This document shows, piece by piece, positions 7,579 through 16,028 of a stretch of 64,000 bases of DNA. The notes under the pieces were generated by a model. It was not told the origin of the DNA. It saw only the letters and a program-made list of their open reading frames with translations, and ran no database searches. The stretch is from NCBI RefSeq assembly GCF_000147675.1, contig NZ_ADGQ01000060.1, forward strand, positions 116,586 through 180,585, in the 5' to 3' direction. Each line of letters starts with the position of its first letter. The first letter of the stretch is position 1. The stretch comes from Peptostreptococcus stomatis DSM 17678. Lineage in GTDB: Bacteria; Bacillota; Clostridia; Peptostreptococcales; Peptostreptococcaceae. Both the position numbers and the translations under genes were made by a program.

Positions 7579-9698
7579 TGAGTAAAAATATCAATAAGTT
7601 TATACTTATAAGTATAATAATGTCAGTATTTATTGGTGTTACCGGCTATAGCCTAGGGATGAGTTTAGGCAAAAATTCCATAGTAAAACAGCCATTGCCA
7701 ATTGATAATAACGTGGCAGATAATAAAGAATCGAATGATAATGATGAAGATAAAAATACCAGTGGTGAAAGTTCTAGTTCAGATACTGGTAAAACTTCGA
7801 AAAATGATAATAAAAACAGTAAAAACAAAAATTCAAGTAGTGGCTCAAGCAGTGGTAGGAGTTCAAGGGGTGGAAGTAGTAGTTCTGCCAGTTCTGCCAA
7901 CACAAGCATACCTAGTAAGTTAAAAGATGGAGTCTACTATGGTTCAGCAAAAGGCTATGGTGGTGACATAAAGGTCAAGGTTACAGTTTCTAATGGTAAG
8001 ATATCTGATATAAAGGTAGAAAACCATTCAGAAACACCTGAATACTATGATAGGTGTTCAGGCATAATACCAAATATTATTTCTTCACAATCAACCAATG
8101 TAGATGGGGTAAGTGGTGCTACATTTACAAGTAATGGTATAAAATCAGCTGTTGCAAATGCACTAAAAAATGCTGGGGCAAGTACAGGTTCAGCTTCTGG
8201 TGGAGGAAGTGGTGCAGGAAATGAACAATCTGCAGAGAAGCCTAACCAGTCAGCTGATAAGGAAGAAATAAAGAAATTAAAGAAGCAAATCGAAGAATTA
8301 CAAAATTCTAATGATGTAAGTGGAAAGTTAAAAGATGGAAAATATGAAGGTACAGGTACTGGATTTAAAAGCACTATAAAAGTAGAGGTAGTAGTAAAGG
8401 GTGGTAAAATTGAATCAATTAAGGTAGTAGAAAATGGAGATGACCATGATTATTTCGAAAAAGCTAAGGCCTTGATATCATCAATAATTTCTAAACAAAC
8501 TACTAAGGTAGACTCGGTTTCTGGAGCAACCTTCTCTTCTAATGGTATAAAATCGGCAGTCAGGGCAGCCCTAAAAAAGGCGGGTTCATCCTCTGAAGGT
8601 GATAATAATGAAGAACTTAATAAGGAACTTTCAAAGATACGAGAAGAAAATAGGAATTTAAGTGAATTATTAAAGTCTTTGAATAATAAGATAGAAGAAC
8701 TACAGAATTCTAATGATACAACTGGAAAACTCAAAGATGGAAAATATGAGGGTTCTGGAGTTGGATTTAAGAGTACTATAAAGGTAGAGGTAGAAATAAA
8801 GGGTGGTAAAATCGAATCAATTAAGGTAATCGAAAATGGAGATGACCATGATTATTTCGAAAAGGCTAAGGCCTTGATACAATCAATAATTTCTACTCAA
8901 AGTACAAAAGTAGATTCAATTTCCGGTGCTACACGTTCTTCTGATGGTATAAAATCGGCAGTTAGAGATGCCTTAAAAAAGGCTACAACTTCTAATGGTA
9001 ATAGCGGAGAACTTGGCCAAGAACTTTCTAAGTTGCAAGAAGAAAATAAAAAGTTAAATGAATTAATTAAGACTTTGAAAGAAAAGATAGAAAAGCTTGA
9101 AAAAGATCCACAAAATCCTGGACATAAGGCATATAATGACGGCAACTACACAGGTGTAAATACTTATATACTAGATGCAGATAAAATAGAAAGAAATATA
9201 AGTGTAGACGTTCAAATATTAGAAGGGAAAATTAAAAATGTAAGTGTTATTTCTATAGAACCTGTAACTGAAGCCGATAAACGATTTATAGACGATGCTA
9301 AGAAGGGTGTAATTCCAAAGATAATAGAGAAGAATACTACAAGTGTTGATGCTGTATCTGGAGCTACATACACATCCAATGGAATAAAGGATGCAGTTAA
9401 TGATGCCTTGAAGAAGGCAGCAAATCCATCTGTCAATCCTACTAGTGATGATTTAAAAAATCAATTAAAGCAAGCAATAGAAGAAAAAGAAAAAGTAGAA
9501 AAAGAAAAGGAAGCACTTGAGGCTCAAAATACTAATTTGAGAGAAGAAAATACTTCATTAAAGTCTGCTGTTGAAGAGTTAAAAAAGAAGATTAATGAGA
9601 CGCCTTCTAGTTTACCTTCAGCGACTAAGGCCATGCATGAAAATATTATGTCAACTTTAAATGGAGCAATGGGGGTTGAAAAGGTAAAAACTAATTAA
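7578..9698 (+). CDS. Membrane-anchored protein with four FMN-binding domains and coiled coils
   Basis: The product has 706 residues. It has an N-terminal membrane helix (about 7-30), a Ser/Gly/Asn-rich spacer to about 112, then four FMN_bind domains. Each closes with a flavinylation motif: VDGVSGATFTSNG (near 180), VDSVSGATFSSNG (near 315), VDSISGATRSSDG (near 450) and VDAVSGATYTSNG (near 595). Charged coiled-coil segments with heptads separate the domains and form the C-terminal ~100 residues. The protein could carry up to four covalent FMNs along an extended rod, suiting electron transfer across the thick wall. No ApbE flavin transferase is seen in this window, so it must be encoded elsewhere if the motifs are used. 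Confidence 0.85.
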   Translation: MSKNINKFILISIIMSVFIGVTGYSLGMSLGKNSIVKQPLPIDNNVADNKESNDNDEDKNTSGESSSSDTGKTSKNDNKNSKNKNSSSGSSSGRSSRGGSSSSASSANTSIPSKLKDGVYYGSAKGYGGDIKVKVTVSNGKISDIKVENHSETPEYYDRCSGIIPNIISSQSTNVDGVSGATFTSNGIKSAVANALKNAGASTGSASGGGSGAGNEQSAEKPNQSADKEEIKKLKKQIEELQNSNDVSGKLKDGKYEGTGTGFKSTIKVEVVVKGGKIESIKVVENGDDHDYFEKAKALISSIISKQTTKVDSVSGATFSSNGIKSAVRAALKKAGSSSEGDNNEELNKELSKIREENRNLSELLKSLNNKIEELQNSNDTTGKLKDGKYEGSGVGFKSTIKVEVEIKGGKIESIKVIENGDDHDYFEKAKALIQSIISTQSTKVDSISGATRSSDGIKSAVRDALKKATTSNGNSGELGQELSKLQEENKKLNELIKTLKEKIEKLEKDPQNPGHKAYNDGNYTGVNTYILDADKIERNISVDVQILEGKIKNVSVISIEPVTEADKRFIDDAKKGVIPKIIEKNTTSVDAVSGATYTSNGIKDAVNDALKKAANPSVNPTSDDLKNQLKQAIEEKEKVEKEKEALEAQNTNLREENTSLKSAVEELKKKINETPSSLPSATKAMHENIMSTLNGAMGVEKVKTN
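8284..8985 (+). repeat. 402-bp in-frame tandem repeat of coiled coil plus FMN domain
   Basis: The segment from about 8284 recurs at about 8686 with a period of 402 bp (134 codons), set by the shared KLKDGKYEG codons at 8331 and 8733. Long nearly identical DNA runs are visible, for example gatgaccatgattatttcga in both copies, so the duplication is recent relative to domains 1 and 4. Confidence 0.7.
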
Positions 9699-9710
9699 AA
9701 AAGATTTTCA

Positions 9711-9739
9711 TTGACTTTTTCTCATATCAGGATTATAAT
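9711..9739 (+). promoter_or_regulatory. Near-consensus sigma-A promoter of the TetR gene
   Basis: TTGACT (9711-9716) and TATAAT (9734-9739) are separated by exactly 17 bases. The promoter starts 13 bases after the upstream stop codon and reads into the hairpin described next and then the TetR gene. Confidence 0.8.
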
Positions 9740-9780
9740 AGCTATGAATATAATAAAAATATTCATAGCTATTTTTTTAT
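9737..9780 (+). terminator. Hairpin that is both terminator and likely operator
   Basis: A perfect 15-bp inverted repeat (9737-9751 with 9759-9773, arm aatagctatgaatat, 7-base loop) is followed by a run of T. It sits directly on the -10 box and start point of the TetR promoter. It fits a terminator for the FMN-binding operon, and as a long palindrome at the start site it also fits a TetR autoregulatory operator. Confidence 0.7.
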
Positions 9781-9800
9781 TTATAAAAGGGGGGATAAAA

Positions 9801-10397
9801 ATGACAAGAGCATTTACCGAGGAAGAGAAATTAGAAATAAAGAAAAAAATTATGGAAACAGCCCTTGATTTATTCCATGATAAGGGAACAAAATCCCTAA
9901 GTATAGCAGAGCTTACAAGGAGGGTAGGGATAGGTCAAGGAACTTTTTATAATTTTTGGCAAGACAAAGAATCCTTAATTATTGACCTGGTTGCCTACAG
10001 GTCGATTCAGAAGTTAAGTATAATAGAAAATGATTTTTCACAATCACTGGCAAATCCAGTAGAATTTTTATCTCAAGTAATTTATAAGTACTCCTTAGAT
10101 CTTATGATTAAGATAAAAACCCAAGCTATATATAATAATGCCTTTAAGATATTGAAAAAGGATAAACTTAGTGAGGTAAGCAGGATAGAAAAGTTATATG
10201 GGGGATTTTTGCATAGATTAGTAGACTATTGGAGGGAGAATTCTGCTATAAAAAGTGCGGATGAAGTCGGCTTGGCAAATGCCTTTATTGGTAGCTTTTT
10301 ACTCTGTTCAGAGTATTACCACTTTGATGAAGTCTATTTTGAAGAAGTGTTGGAAACCTTCATCATATCTGTAGTCACAAGATATATTGACCTATAG
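9801..10397 (+). CDS. TetR/AcrR family transcriptional regulator
   Basis: The product has 198 residues. The ATG at 9801 follows a GGGGGG ribosome site and gives the usual TetR opening MTRAFTEEEKLEIKKKI. The N-terminal helix-turn-helix is clear: SIAELTRRVGIGQGTFYNFW followed by DKESLI. The C-terminal ligand-binding half is divergent. It lies 23 bases upstream of the phosphotransferase-like gene and is probably cotranscribed with it and with the MATE exporter, suggesting a drug-responsive repressor of that operon. It probably also represses itself through the palindrome at 9737-9773. Confidence 0.85.
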   Translation: MTRAFTEEEKLEIKKKIMETALDLFHDKGTKSLSIAELTRRVGIGQGTFYNFWQDKESLIIDLVAYRSIQKLSIIENDFSQSLANPVEFLSQVIYKYSLDLMIKIKTQAIYNNAFKILKKDKLSEVSRIEKLYGGFLHRLVDYWRENSAIKSADEVGLANAFIGSFLLCSEYYHFDEVYFEEVLETFIISVVTRYIDL

Positions 10398-10420
10398 ATT
10401 TATAGTGAAAGGAGTAAAAA

Positions 10421-12892
10421 ATGGTATTAGATTTTATTGAATTAAAAAAAGAAGACATATTAATCGCAGGTGGAAAAGGGGCAAATTTGGGTGAAATGAC
10501 TGCAGCAAGTATAAATGTTCCGAGGGGATTTGTAATTACTGCCAATACATACAGGGCCTTCCTCAAGTATAATAATATTGAGGACCTCATCAAGGATAAA
10601 CTACTTGAAGCAGGAAATGATGAAAATAAATTGCTAGATGTAGCTACTTATTTCCGTCAAATTATTAAAAGTGGAAGATTTTCAGAGGATATAGAAAAAG
10701 AAATTACAAATAAGTACTCCCAACTGGGGGAAGATGTAAGGGTGGCAGTCCGCTCTTCTGCTACTGCAGAGGACCTGCCTGATGCAAGTTTTGCAGGTCA
10801 ACAGGAAACATATTTAAATGTCAGAGGTGTTGATGACCTCCTAGACAAGGTCCGTAATTGTTATGCTTCCCTGTGGGGAAATAGGGCTGTAAGTTATAGA
10901 CTTCATCAGGGCTATGACCAATTGGCTGTTTCCATTGCGGTAGTAATTCAGGAAATGGTAGAAAGTCAAAAGGCAGGAGTTCTCTTTACAGTAAATCCGG
11001 TCAGTAAAAAAGATACCGAGATGCAGATAAATGCCAGTTATGGTCTAGGAGAGAGTGTAGTAAGTGGCAGAGTGACTCCTGATACCTATATAGTAGACAA
11101 GAGTGGCGAGATTCTGGATATAAGCATAGGCAGTAAGGCGAGACAAATTGTATATGGTGAAAAGGATATCATAGAAGTTCAGGTTGAGGAAGATAAGAGG
11201 AATGTAAGAGCCCTAAGTGATGATGAAATAGTTGATCTTGTAAAGACTGGCTTGAGCATCCAAGACCACTATGGTAGACCTATGGATATAGAGTGGGCTA
11301 TTAGGGATGGTCAAATATATATTTTACAGGCTAGGGCTATAACTACCCTTAAAAATAATGAAATTGATGAGGATAAGGTTAAGGCCTACCTAAAGGATAT
11401 GAAGCTAAGTAAGGGAATACGTGAAAATCTGGGCTTCCTTTTAGAGAAAATGCCTTTTGCCTATAGGCCCCTAGACTATGATTTCATGATTGCTATAAAT
11501 GATCAAAAGAGTAAGATCTTTGCTGAGGGTGGCATAGTAATAAATTCCAATCCACAAATGGATCAAGATGGTATTCAGACCCTACCAGATGGTTCTAAGT
11601 CTATAAATAAAAATATTTTTAAAGTTTTAAAAATTATAAAGAAGATAAAAGACTTTGATTATTGTTCAAGTAAGTGTGAGGAATTTATGACTCAATATAG
11701 GGATGAACTTGATGGGATTAAGAATATTGACTTTAACAAGATGAACTTGGAAGAGAGTAAGAATTTTTTGAAATATAGCTATTTACTTACTAAAAAGCTA
11801 GCCTATGACAGGTTTAAGTATGCCATGTTTCCTACTATGATAGTCTTTGATAAGTATAGCAAGATAATAAAGAAGGTTAATCCTAGCTATACAGCCTTTG
11901 ATTTCTACTGGGGACTAGACAATAAGACAGCCTTAGTTAATAATGAAATTTCACTGATAGGACAAAAAGTACTAGATGATTCCAAGTTAAAGGAGTCAAT
12001 TTTATCGGGTGCAAGTTTTGAGGACCTTTGTGCTAGATTTGGAAATTTTAAAGAAATGACGGATGAATTTATGAAAAAGAACGGTTTTAAATCCGACTAT
12101 AACTGTTATTGTTTAGAGGCAAAGACCTTTATTGAAGAACCTGACAGGATAGTCAATATTATCAAACCTATGTTAAATTTGGATAGTAAAGATGACCTAA
12201 ATAGTGGCGAAAAAGACTTTGATGACTTGATGGAAAAGTTAAAGGATATTTATGGAAATAAGTACAAGCGTCTTGAAAAGGACATTAAACACTTTAGGTA
12301 CTTCCATATAGTTCGTGAAGAAAGTCAATACTTATGGGAAAGTTTATTCTATTACGTAAGAAAGTGTGTTTCCAGGATAAATATGATATTGCTTGATAGT
12401 GAAGACTATAAGACAGGAGTTGCCAACCTATTTTTAAAGGACCTGGTCAAGGCCATGGATAGGGGTTATTTAAGTGAGGAAGACAAGGCAAATATTAGGC
12501 GAAGACAAGAAAAATTCCCTCTAGCAACAAGGGTATGGGAGGCATCTAAATTACTGGTTTTTGATGCTAAAGGGGACCTTTTAAAAGGAGTAAGTGGAAG
12601 CGCCGGTAGTGTTGTTGGTAGGGTTTGTATTATCCGTAATACAGACGAATTCTACAAGATGCAAAAGGGTGATATCCTGGTTTGCCACCTAACTGACCCT
12701 GAGTGGACACCACTATTTAAGTTGGCAAGTGGTGTAGTGGCGGATACGGGAGCAGCCCTAAGTCATGCTGCCATAATTGCAAGGGAATTTAATATTCCGG
12801 CAGTTCTCGGAGTAGGATTTGCAACTAGTAGGTTTAAGGACGGAGATATGATACAGGTCGATGGAGATAAGGGTATAGTAAGAGGTTTGTAA
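10421..12892 (+). CDS. Rifampin phosphotransferase/PEP-synthase-like dikinase
   Basis: The product has 823 residues. The N-terminal ~310 residues form the PPDK_N ATP-grasp domain (GGKGANLGEM, then VRSSATAEDLPDASFAGQQ). A helical middle of about 420 residues follows, and the last ~90 residues form the swivelling phosphohistidine domain with GAALSHAAIIARE, where His is the phosphoryl carrier. The C-terminal pyruvate-binding barrel of true PEP synthase and PPDK is absent. This ATP-grasp/substrate domain/His domain order and length match rifampin phosphotransferase (Rph) and related dikinases. The substrate here cannot be proved. The TetR and MATE neighbours support a detoxification role. It ends two bases before the MATE gene. 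Confidence 0.7.
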   Translation: MVLDFIELKKEDILIAGGKGANLGEMTAASINVPRGFVITANTYRAFLKYNNIEDLIKDKLLEAGNDENKLLDVATYFRQIIKSGRFSEDIEKEITNKYSQLGEDVRVAVRSSATAEDLPDASFAGQQETYLNVRGVDDLLDKVRNCYASLWGNRAVSYRLHQGYDQLAVSIAVVIQEMVESQKAGVLFTVNPVSKKDTEMQINASYGLGESVVSGRVTPDTYIVDKSGEILDISIGSKARQIVYGEKDIIEVQVEEDKRNVRALSDDEIVDLVKTGLSIQDHYGRPMDIEWAIRDGQIYILQARAITTLKNNEIDEDKVKAYLKDMKLSKGIRENLGFLLEKMPFAYRPLDYDFMIAINDQKSKIFAEGGIVINSNPQMDQDGIQTLPDGSKSINKNIFKVLKIIKKIKDFDYCSSKCEEFMTQYRDELDGIKNIDFNKMNLEESKNFLKYSYLLTKKLAYDRFKYAMFPTMIVFDKYSKIIKKVNPSYTAFDFYWGLDNKTALVNNEISLIGQKVLDDSKLKESILSGASFEDLCARFGNFKEMTDEFMKKNGFKSDYNCYCLEAKTFIEEPDRIVNIIKPMLNLDSKDDLNSGEKDFDDLMEKLKDIYGNKYKRLEKDIKHFRYFHIVREESQYLWESLFYYVRKCVSRINMILLDSEDYKTGVANLFLKDLVKAMDRGYLSEEDKANIRRRQEKFPLATRVWEASKLLVFDAKGDLLKGVSGSAGSVVGRVCIIRNTDEFYKMQKGDILVCHLTDPEWTPLFKLASGVVADTGAALSHAAIIAREFNIPAVLGVGFATSRFKDGDMIQVDGDKGIVRGL

Positions 12893-12893
12893 T

Positions 12894-14261
12894 ATGGTTT
12901 CAGGTTATGACAAAAAAGAAGAGAGGAGAAGGGCAATTTTAAATGATCCGATTCTTCCCCTCCTGGTAAAAACTTCCATACCGACTATCATAGGTATGTT
13001 GGTAATGGTAATTTACAATTTGACAGATACATTCTTTGTTGGAATTTTGAATAATAAGTCTATGACTGCTGCAATAGGTATAGTATTCAGTTTTATGAGC
13101 TTTATCCAGGCTATAGGATTTTGGTTTGGTTATGGTAGTGGTAATATCATGTCAAAAAGAATTGGGCAAGGAAATGAATATGAGGCAGAGAAAATATCGT
13201 CTATCGGTATCTTATTTGCCCTTGGTTTTGGCATACTTATAGCCTTTATATCTTGGATATTTATTTCACCCCTAGCAAGATTTATAGGTGGTAGTGCCTC
13301 TGAAAGCCTTATGAGATTTACAGTTGATTACATGAGGGTAATAGTTCTAAGCATCCCCTTTGCCCTATATTCTATGACCCTGTATAATCAGTTAAGGCTT
13401 TGTGGCAATGTCAAAGATGGTATGAGGGGCCTGCTTTCCGGTATGTTAGTCAATATGGCCCTAGACCCTATACTTATGTTTGGATTAGGATTAGGGTTTA
13501 TAGGGGCTGGATATGCAACTTTGATAGGTCAAATTGTAGGAACTATATTGCTCACAAGACTATCCCGGAAAAATGGGAATATAGGTGTAGATTTAAAAAA
13601 GGTCAGGATAAATAAGGAGAGGGTATATCATATTTTGGCTGGTGGAATGCCTAACTTTCTGCGCCAATCTATTACAAGTATAGCCCTGATTCTCCTAAAT
13701 ATTTCAGCCGCAAGATACGGTGATGGCCTATTGGCAGCCCTGACAATCAGTTCAAGGATACTAGCTTTGGCCTATTTGATAATGATAGGTTGGGGTCAGG
13801 GATTTCAACCGATTTGCGCCATGAATTATGGGGCTAGCCAATATGATAGGGTGAAAACAGCCTTTAAACTGGCAGTGCTGGGGGCAACAGCCTTTTTAAT
13901 TTTATCAGCCTTTGGCCTACATATTTTTGCAAAAGAGCTAATTATGACTATGACGAAAGATAGCCAGGTTATAGCATACACTATGAAGTTACTAAACCTC
14001 CAGTGCTTAACACTACCACTTTTAGGATATTTTGCCCTGTCTAGTATGCTAATGCAAAATATAGGTCAATATTTTTGGTCATCAATTATTTCAATTTCAC
14101 GCCAGGGTATTTTTTATATTCCACTTTTATATATCCTGACAGGGGCATTTGGTCAGGTCGGGATTTACTTGTTACAACCGATGGCAGACCTAATGTCCTT
14201 TATCTTAGCCATTTTCGTAGTTTGGAAAATAGGGCTGGGGACTAGAAGGAATCGTAAGTAA
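12894..14261 (+). CDS. MATE family multidrug exporter
   Basis: The product has 455 residues with about 12 membrane helices in two pseudo-repeats. It starts one base after the stop codon of the dikinase gene, so the two are coupled. Family hallmarks include an N-terminal helix with PILPLLVKTSIPTIIGMLV, the YNLTDTFFVG segment, and the second-half counterpart GWGQGFQPICAMNYGA. MATE proteins export cationic drugs with Na+ or H+ influx. The pairing with an antibiotic-phosphorylating-type enzyme suggests a resistance cassette. Confidence 0.9.
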   Translation: MVSGYDKKEERRRAILNDPILPLLVKTSIPTIIGMLVMVIYNLTDTFFVGILNNKSMTAAIGIVFSFMSFIQAIGFWFGYGSGNIMSKRIGQGNEYEAEKISSIGILFALGFGILIAFISWIFISPLARFIGGSASESLMRFTVDYMRVIVLSIPFALYSMTLYNQLRLCGNVKDGMRGLLSGMLVNMALDPILMFGLGLGFIGAGYATLIGQIVGTILLTRLSRKNGNIGVDLKKVRINKERVYHILAGGMPNFLRQSITSIALILLNISAARYGDGLLAALTISSRILALAYLIMIGWGQGFQPICAMNYGASQYDRVKTAFKLAVLGATAFLILSAFGLHIFAKELIMTMTKDSQVIAYTMKLLNLQCLTLPLLGYFALSSMLMQNIGQYFWSSIISISRQGIFYIPLLYILTGAFGQVGIYLLQPMADLMSFILAIFVVWKIGLGTRRNRK

Positions 14262-14320
14262 TGTGATAAAATTAAATATAGCCAGTATCATAGCTGGTGA
14301 ATATTTGAAGGGAATCAGAC

Positions 14321-15031
14321 TTGGATATGAAAGGTAGAATTAAATTCCATAGTATTTATTATAGATATCCACTATTTATAATCTTACTGGTTATAGCAGG
14401 AGCGAAATTTATATCTAATGGTAAGGATATAAGTATGACTTATTTTGGCGATGTACTAACTATTGGACAGGACCAGCTAACCTATATTACGATTGGCCTT
14501 ATCCTAGTCATGGTGGTGATTTTTTCTCTTGTAAGCTATAAAATTAATATAAGCCAGGAGGGGATATATCTAAGGAAAATAGACCTTATGGTAGACTGGA
14601 GTGAAGTAGAGGGGATTAGCCATGTCTGGATTAATGAGTTTAGGTCTAGAACAGGTAATGCCAACTTTTACAACAGAAAAACCCTGGTTATATATAGGAA
14701 AGACTACAAACCAATTTGTGTATATAATATTTCTCTATTGTCTCTTTTTGTGGCAAAATTATATAGTCCTAAGATTAAAACTAATATTGTGTTTGCCAGC
14801 CTAGCTACTATGATTAATGTGGGCCTTAATGGCTGGGTATTTTATCAATTGTTTTTTGCCGGCCTAGAGAGTATGAGTATTGGAATATTCTTTTCTTGGA
14901 TGGGATTGTTTTTTCTCAAGACATTGATACTACCGGTCATAATGACAAGTCTAGAGAATAGGACCCACGGAGACAATCTATTCCATGATACGGCCTATGA
15001 GAAAAATCGTTCAAAGGTAGTTCACCTATAG
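14321..15031 (+). CDS. Membrane protein of unknown function
   Basis: The product has 236 residues and I do not recognise it. Two hydrophobic segments (about 15-30 and 55-75) are followed by a soluble stretch (about 75-140) of short beta-like strands resembling bacterial PH-like membrane domains (YKINISQEGIYLRKIDLMVD then WSEVEGISHVWI), then two more membrane segments. The TTG at 14321 has GAAGGGA 7 bases upstream; the ATG at 14327 is the alternative. It follows the MATE gene by 59 bases on the same strand and may share its transcript. Confidence 0.55.
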   Translation: MDMKGRIKFHSIYYRYPLFIILLVIAGAKFISNGKDISMTYFGDVLTIGQDQLTYITIGLILVMVVIFSLVSYKINISQEGIYLRKIDLMVDWSEVEGISHVWINEFRSRTGNANFYNRKTLVIYRKDYKPICVYNISLLSLFVAKLYSPKIKTNIVFASLATMINVGLNGWVFYQLFFAGLESMSIGIFFSWMGLFFLKTLILPVIMTSLENRTHGDNLFHDTAYEKNRSKVVHL

Positions 15032-15165
15032 GTGGTTGAAAATGTACAAGAATATTGCTATTGCTGGTAAGGCTTGTTTATATCCAATAGCTGATATAAA
15101 TGTATAGAACATAAAGTACAAAGCGTAATATAGAAGTGAAAAATAAAATTTTAGTGAGGAACTTT

Positions 15166-15408
15166 ATGGAAAATTTAGACTTATATCCTTGGGCAATTAG
15201 CCTAGATAAGGAAAAAACTATTGAATACTATATAAATAATGATCTTTCAGAAGATAAGAGCCTAAACCTAGCTTTAAAGAAGCAATTAGATTCTGAGACT
15301 CTTAACTTTATAGAACGCTTTGGTGTAGATATAAAGAAGGCTAGTGTACGCTTTATTCCAAGTATATTTGATGAAGATGATGTAGGAATATTGTACTGCT
15401 ATATTTAG
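15166..15408 (+). CDS. Small hypothetical protein
   Basis: The product has 80 acidic residues opening MENLDLYPWAISLDKEKT. The ATG at 15166 is preferred over the upstream GTG at 15136 because AGGA lies 5 bases before it. I see no signal peptide, membrane helix or known motif. Confidence 0.5.
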   Translation: MENLDLYPWAISLDKEKTIEYYINNDLSEDKSLNLALKKQLDSETLNFIERFGVDIKKASVRFIPSIFDEDDVGILYCYI

Positions 15409-15464
15409 TATCGGATAACAATTGCAATAAAAAATTTAATAATTGATCATAAGAAAAACTGTCT

Positions 15465-15502
15465 GTGAAATCAAATATTCAAGAAAAGAATTTCACTTTT
15501 TT
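15465..15502 (+). terminator. Probable terminator
   Basis: Arms gtgaaat (15465-15471) and atttcac (15490-15496) are followed by six T. The stem is short and the loop is 18 bases, so it is modest in strength. Confidence 0.5.
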
Positions 15503-15532
15503 ATATGGTTTATTTCTAAAAGGCATTTATTA

Positions 15533-15562
15533 TTGCAGCTTATAATATGGCTATTGTATAAT
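15533..15562 (+). promoter_or_regulatory. Promoter upstream of the small membrane protein/TraX pair
   Basis: TTGCAG (15533-15538), 18 bases, TATAAT (15557-15562), 35 bases before the ATG at 15598. Confidence 0.6.
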
Positions 15563-15597
15563 TGTGTTATAAAAAATGAACTTGTGGGGGTGGAAGT

Positions 15598-16008
15598 ATG
15601 AAAACTATATGGAATGATTGGTTAAAGCAGGCAGTTTTTATTTATTCTGTTTTATACACGATTGCAACTATTTTTAATAGCGTGCTATATCTTTTAAACG
15701 GACATTATGAAGATCCTAATGGAAATTGGCATGAATTGGACAGGGCTATTATCGTCTTTATTATTGTTCTAGCCTATATTCTGGTTAAAAATTTAAAAAT
15801 TAGCAATTATTGGGTCAAGGCTATAGTAGTATACATTCCGACACTCATACTGGTATTTGTTTATATTTGGTTGACAGGATTTAGAGAAGCCTTGGCGAGT
15901 TCTGCCTATAGGGATATATTCATAAATTATACTATAGGTTATCTAGCCGTTTCAATAATAGGATGGATTAAAAATCGCATTAAAAATAGGTCTTTAGATA
16001 GAAAATAA
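15598..16008 (+). CDS. Four-helix membrane protein, DUF6608-like
   Basis: The product has 136 residues and four hydrophobic helices. A conserved-looking outer loop reads NGHYEDPNGNWHELDRAI. The overall pattern recalls small clostridial membrane proteins grouped as DUF6608; that label is from memory and unproved. GGGGGTGGAAGT precedes the start. It lies 20 bases upstream of the TraX-like gene and probably forms an operon with it. Function unknown. Confidence 0.6.
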   Translation: MKTIWNDWLKQAVFIYSVLYTIATIFNSVLYLLNGHYEDPNGNWHELDRAIIVFIIVLAYILVKNLKISNYWVKAIVVYIPTLILVFVYIWLTGFREALASSAYRDIFINYTIGYLAVSIIGWIKNRIKNRSLDRK

Positions 16009-16028
16009 GTATTGGGGGAGTTAGTAAA

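Noticed and set aside
7646-7909. Minus-strand open frame opposite the Ser-rich linker
   Set aside because: Its Leu-rich translation is the complement of Ser/Asn codon repeats, not a membrane protein.
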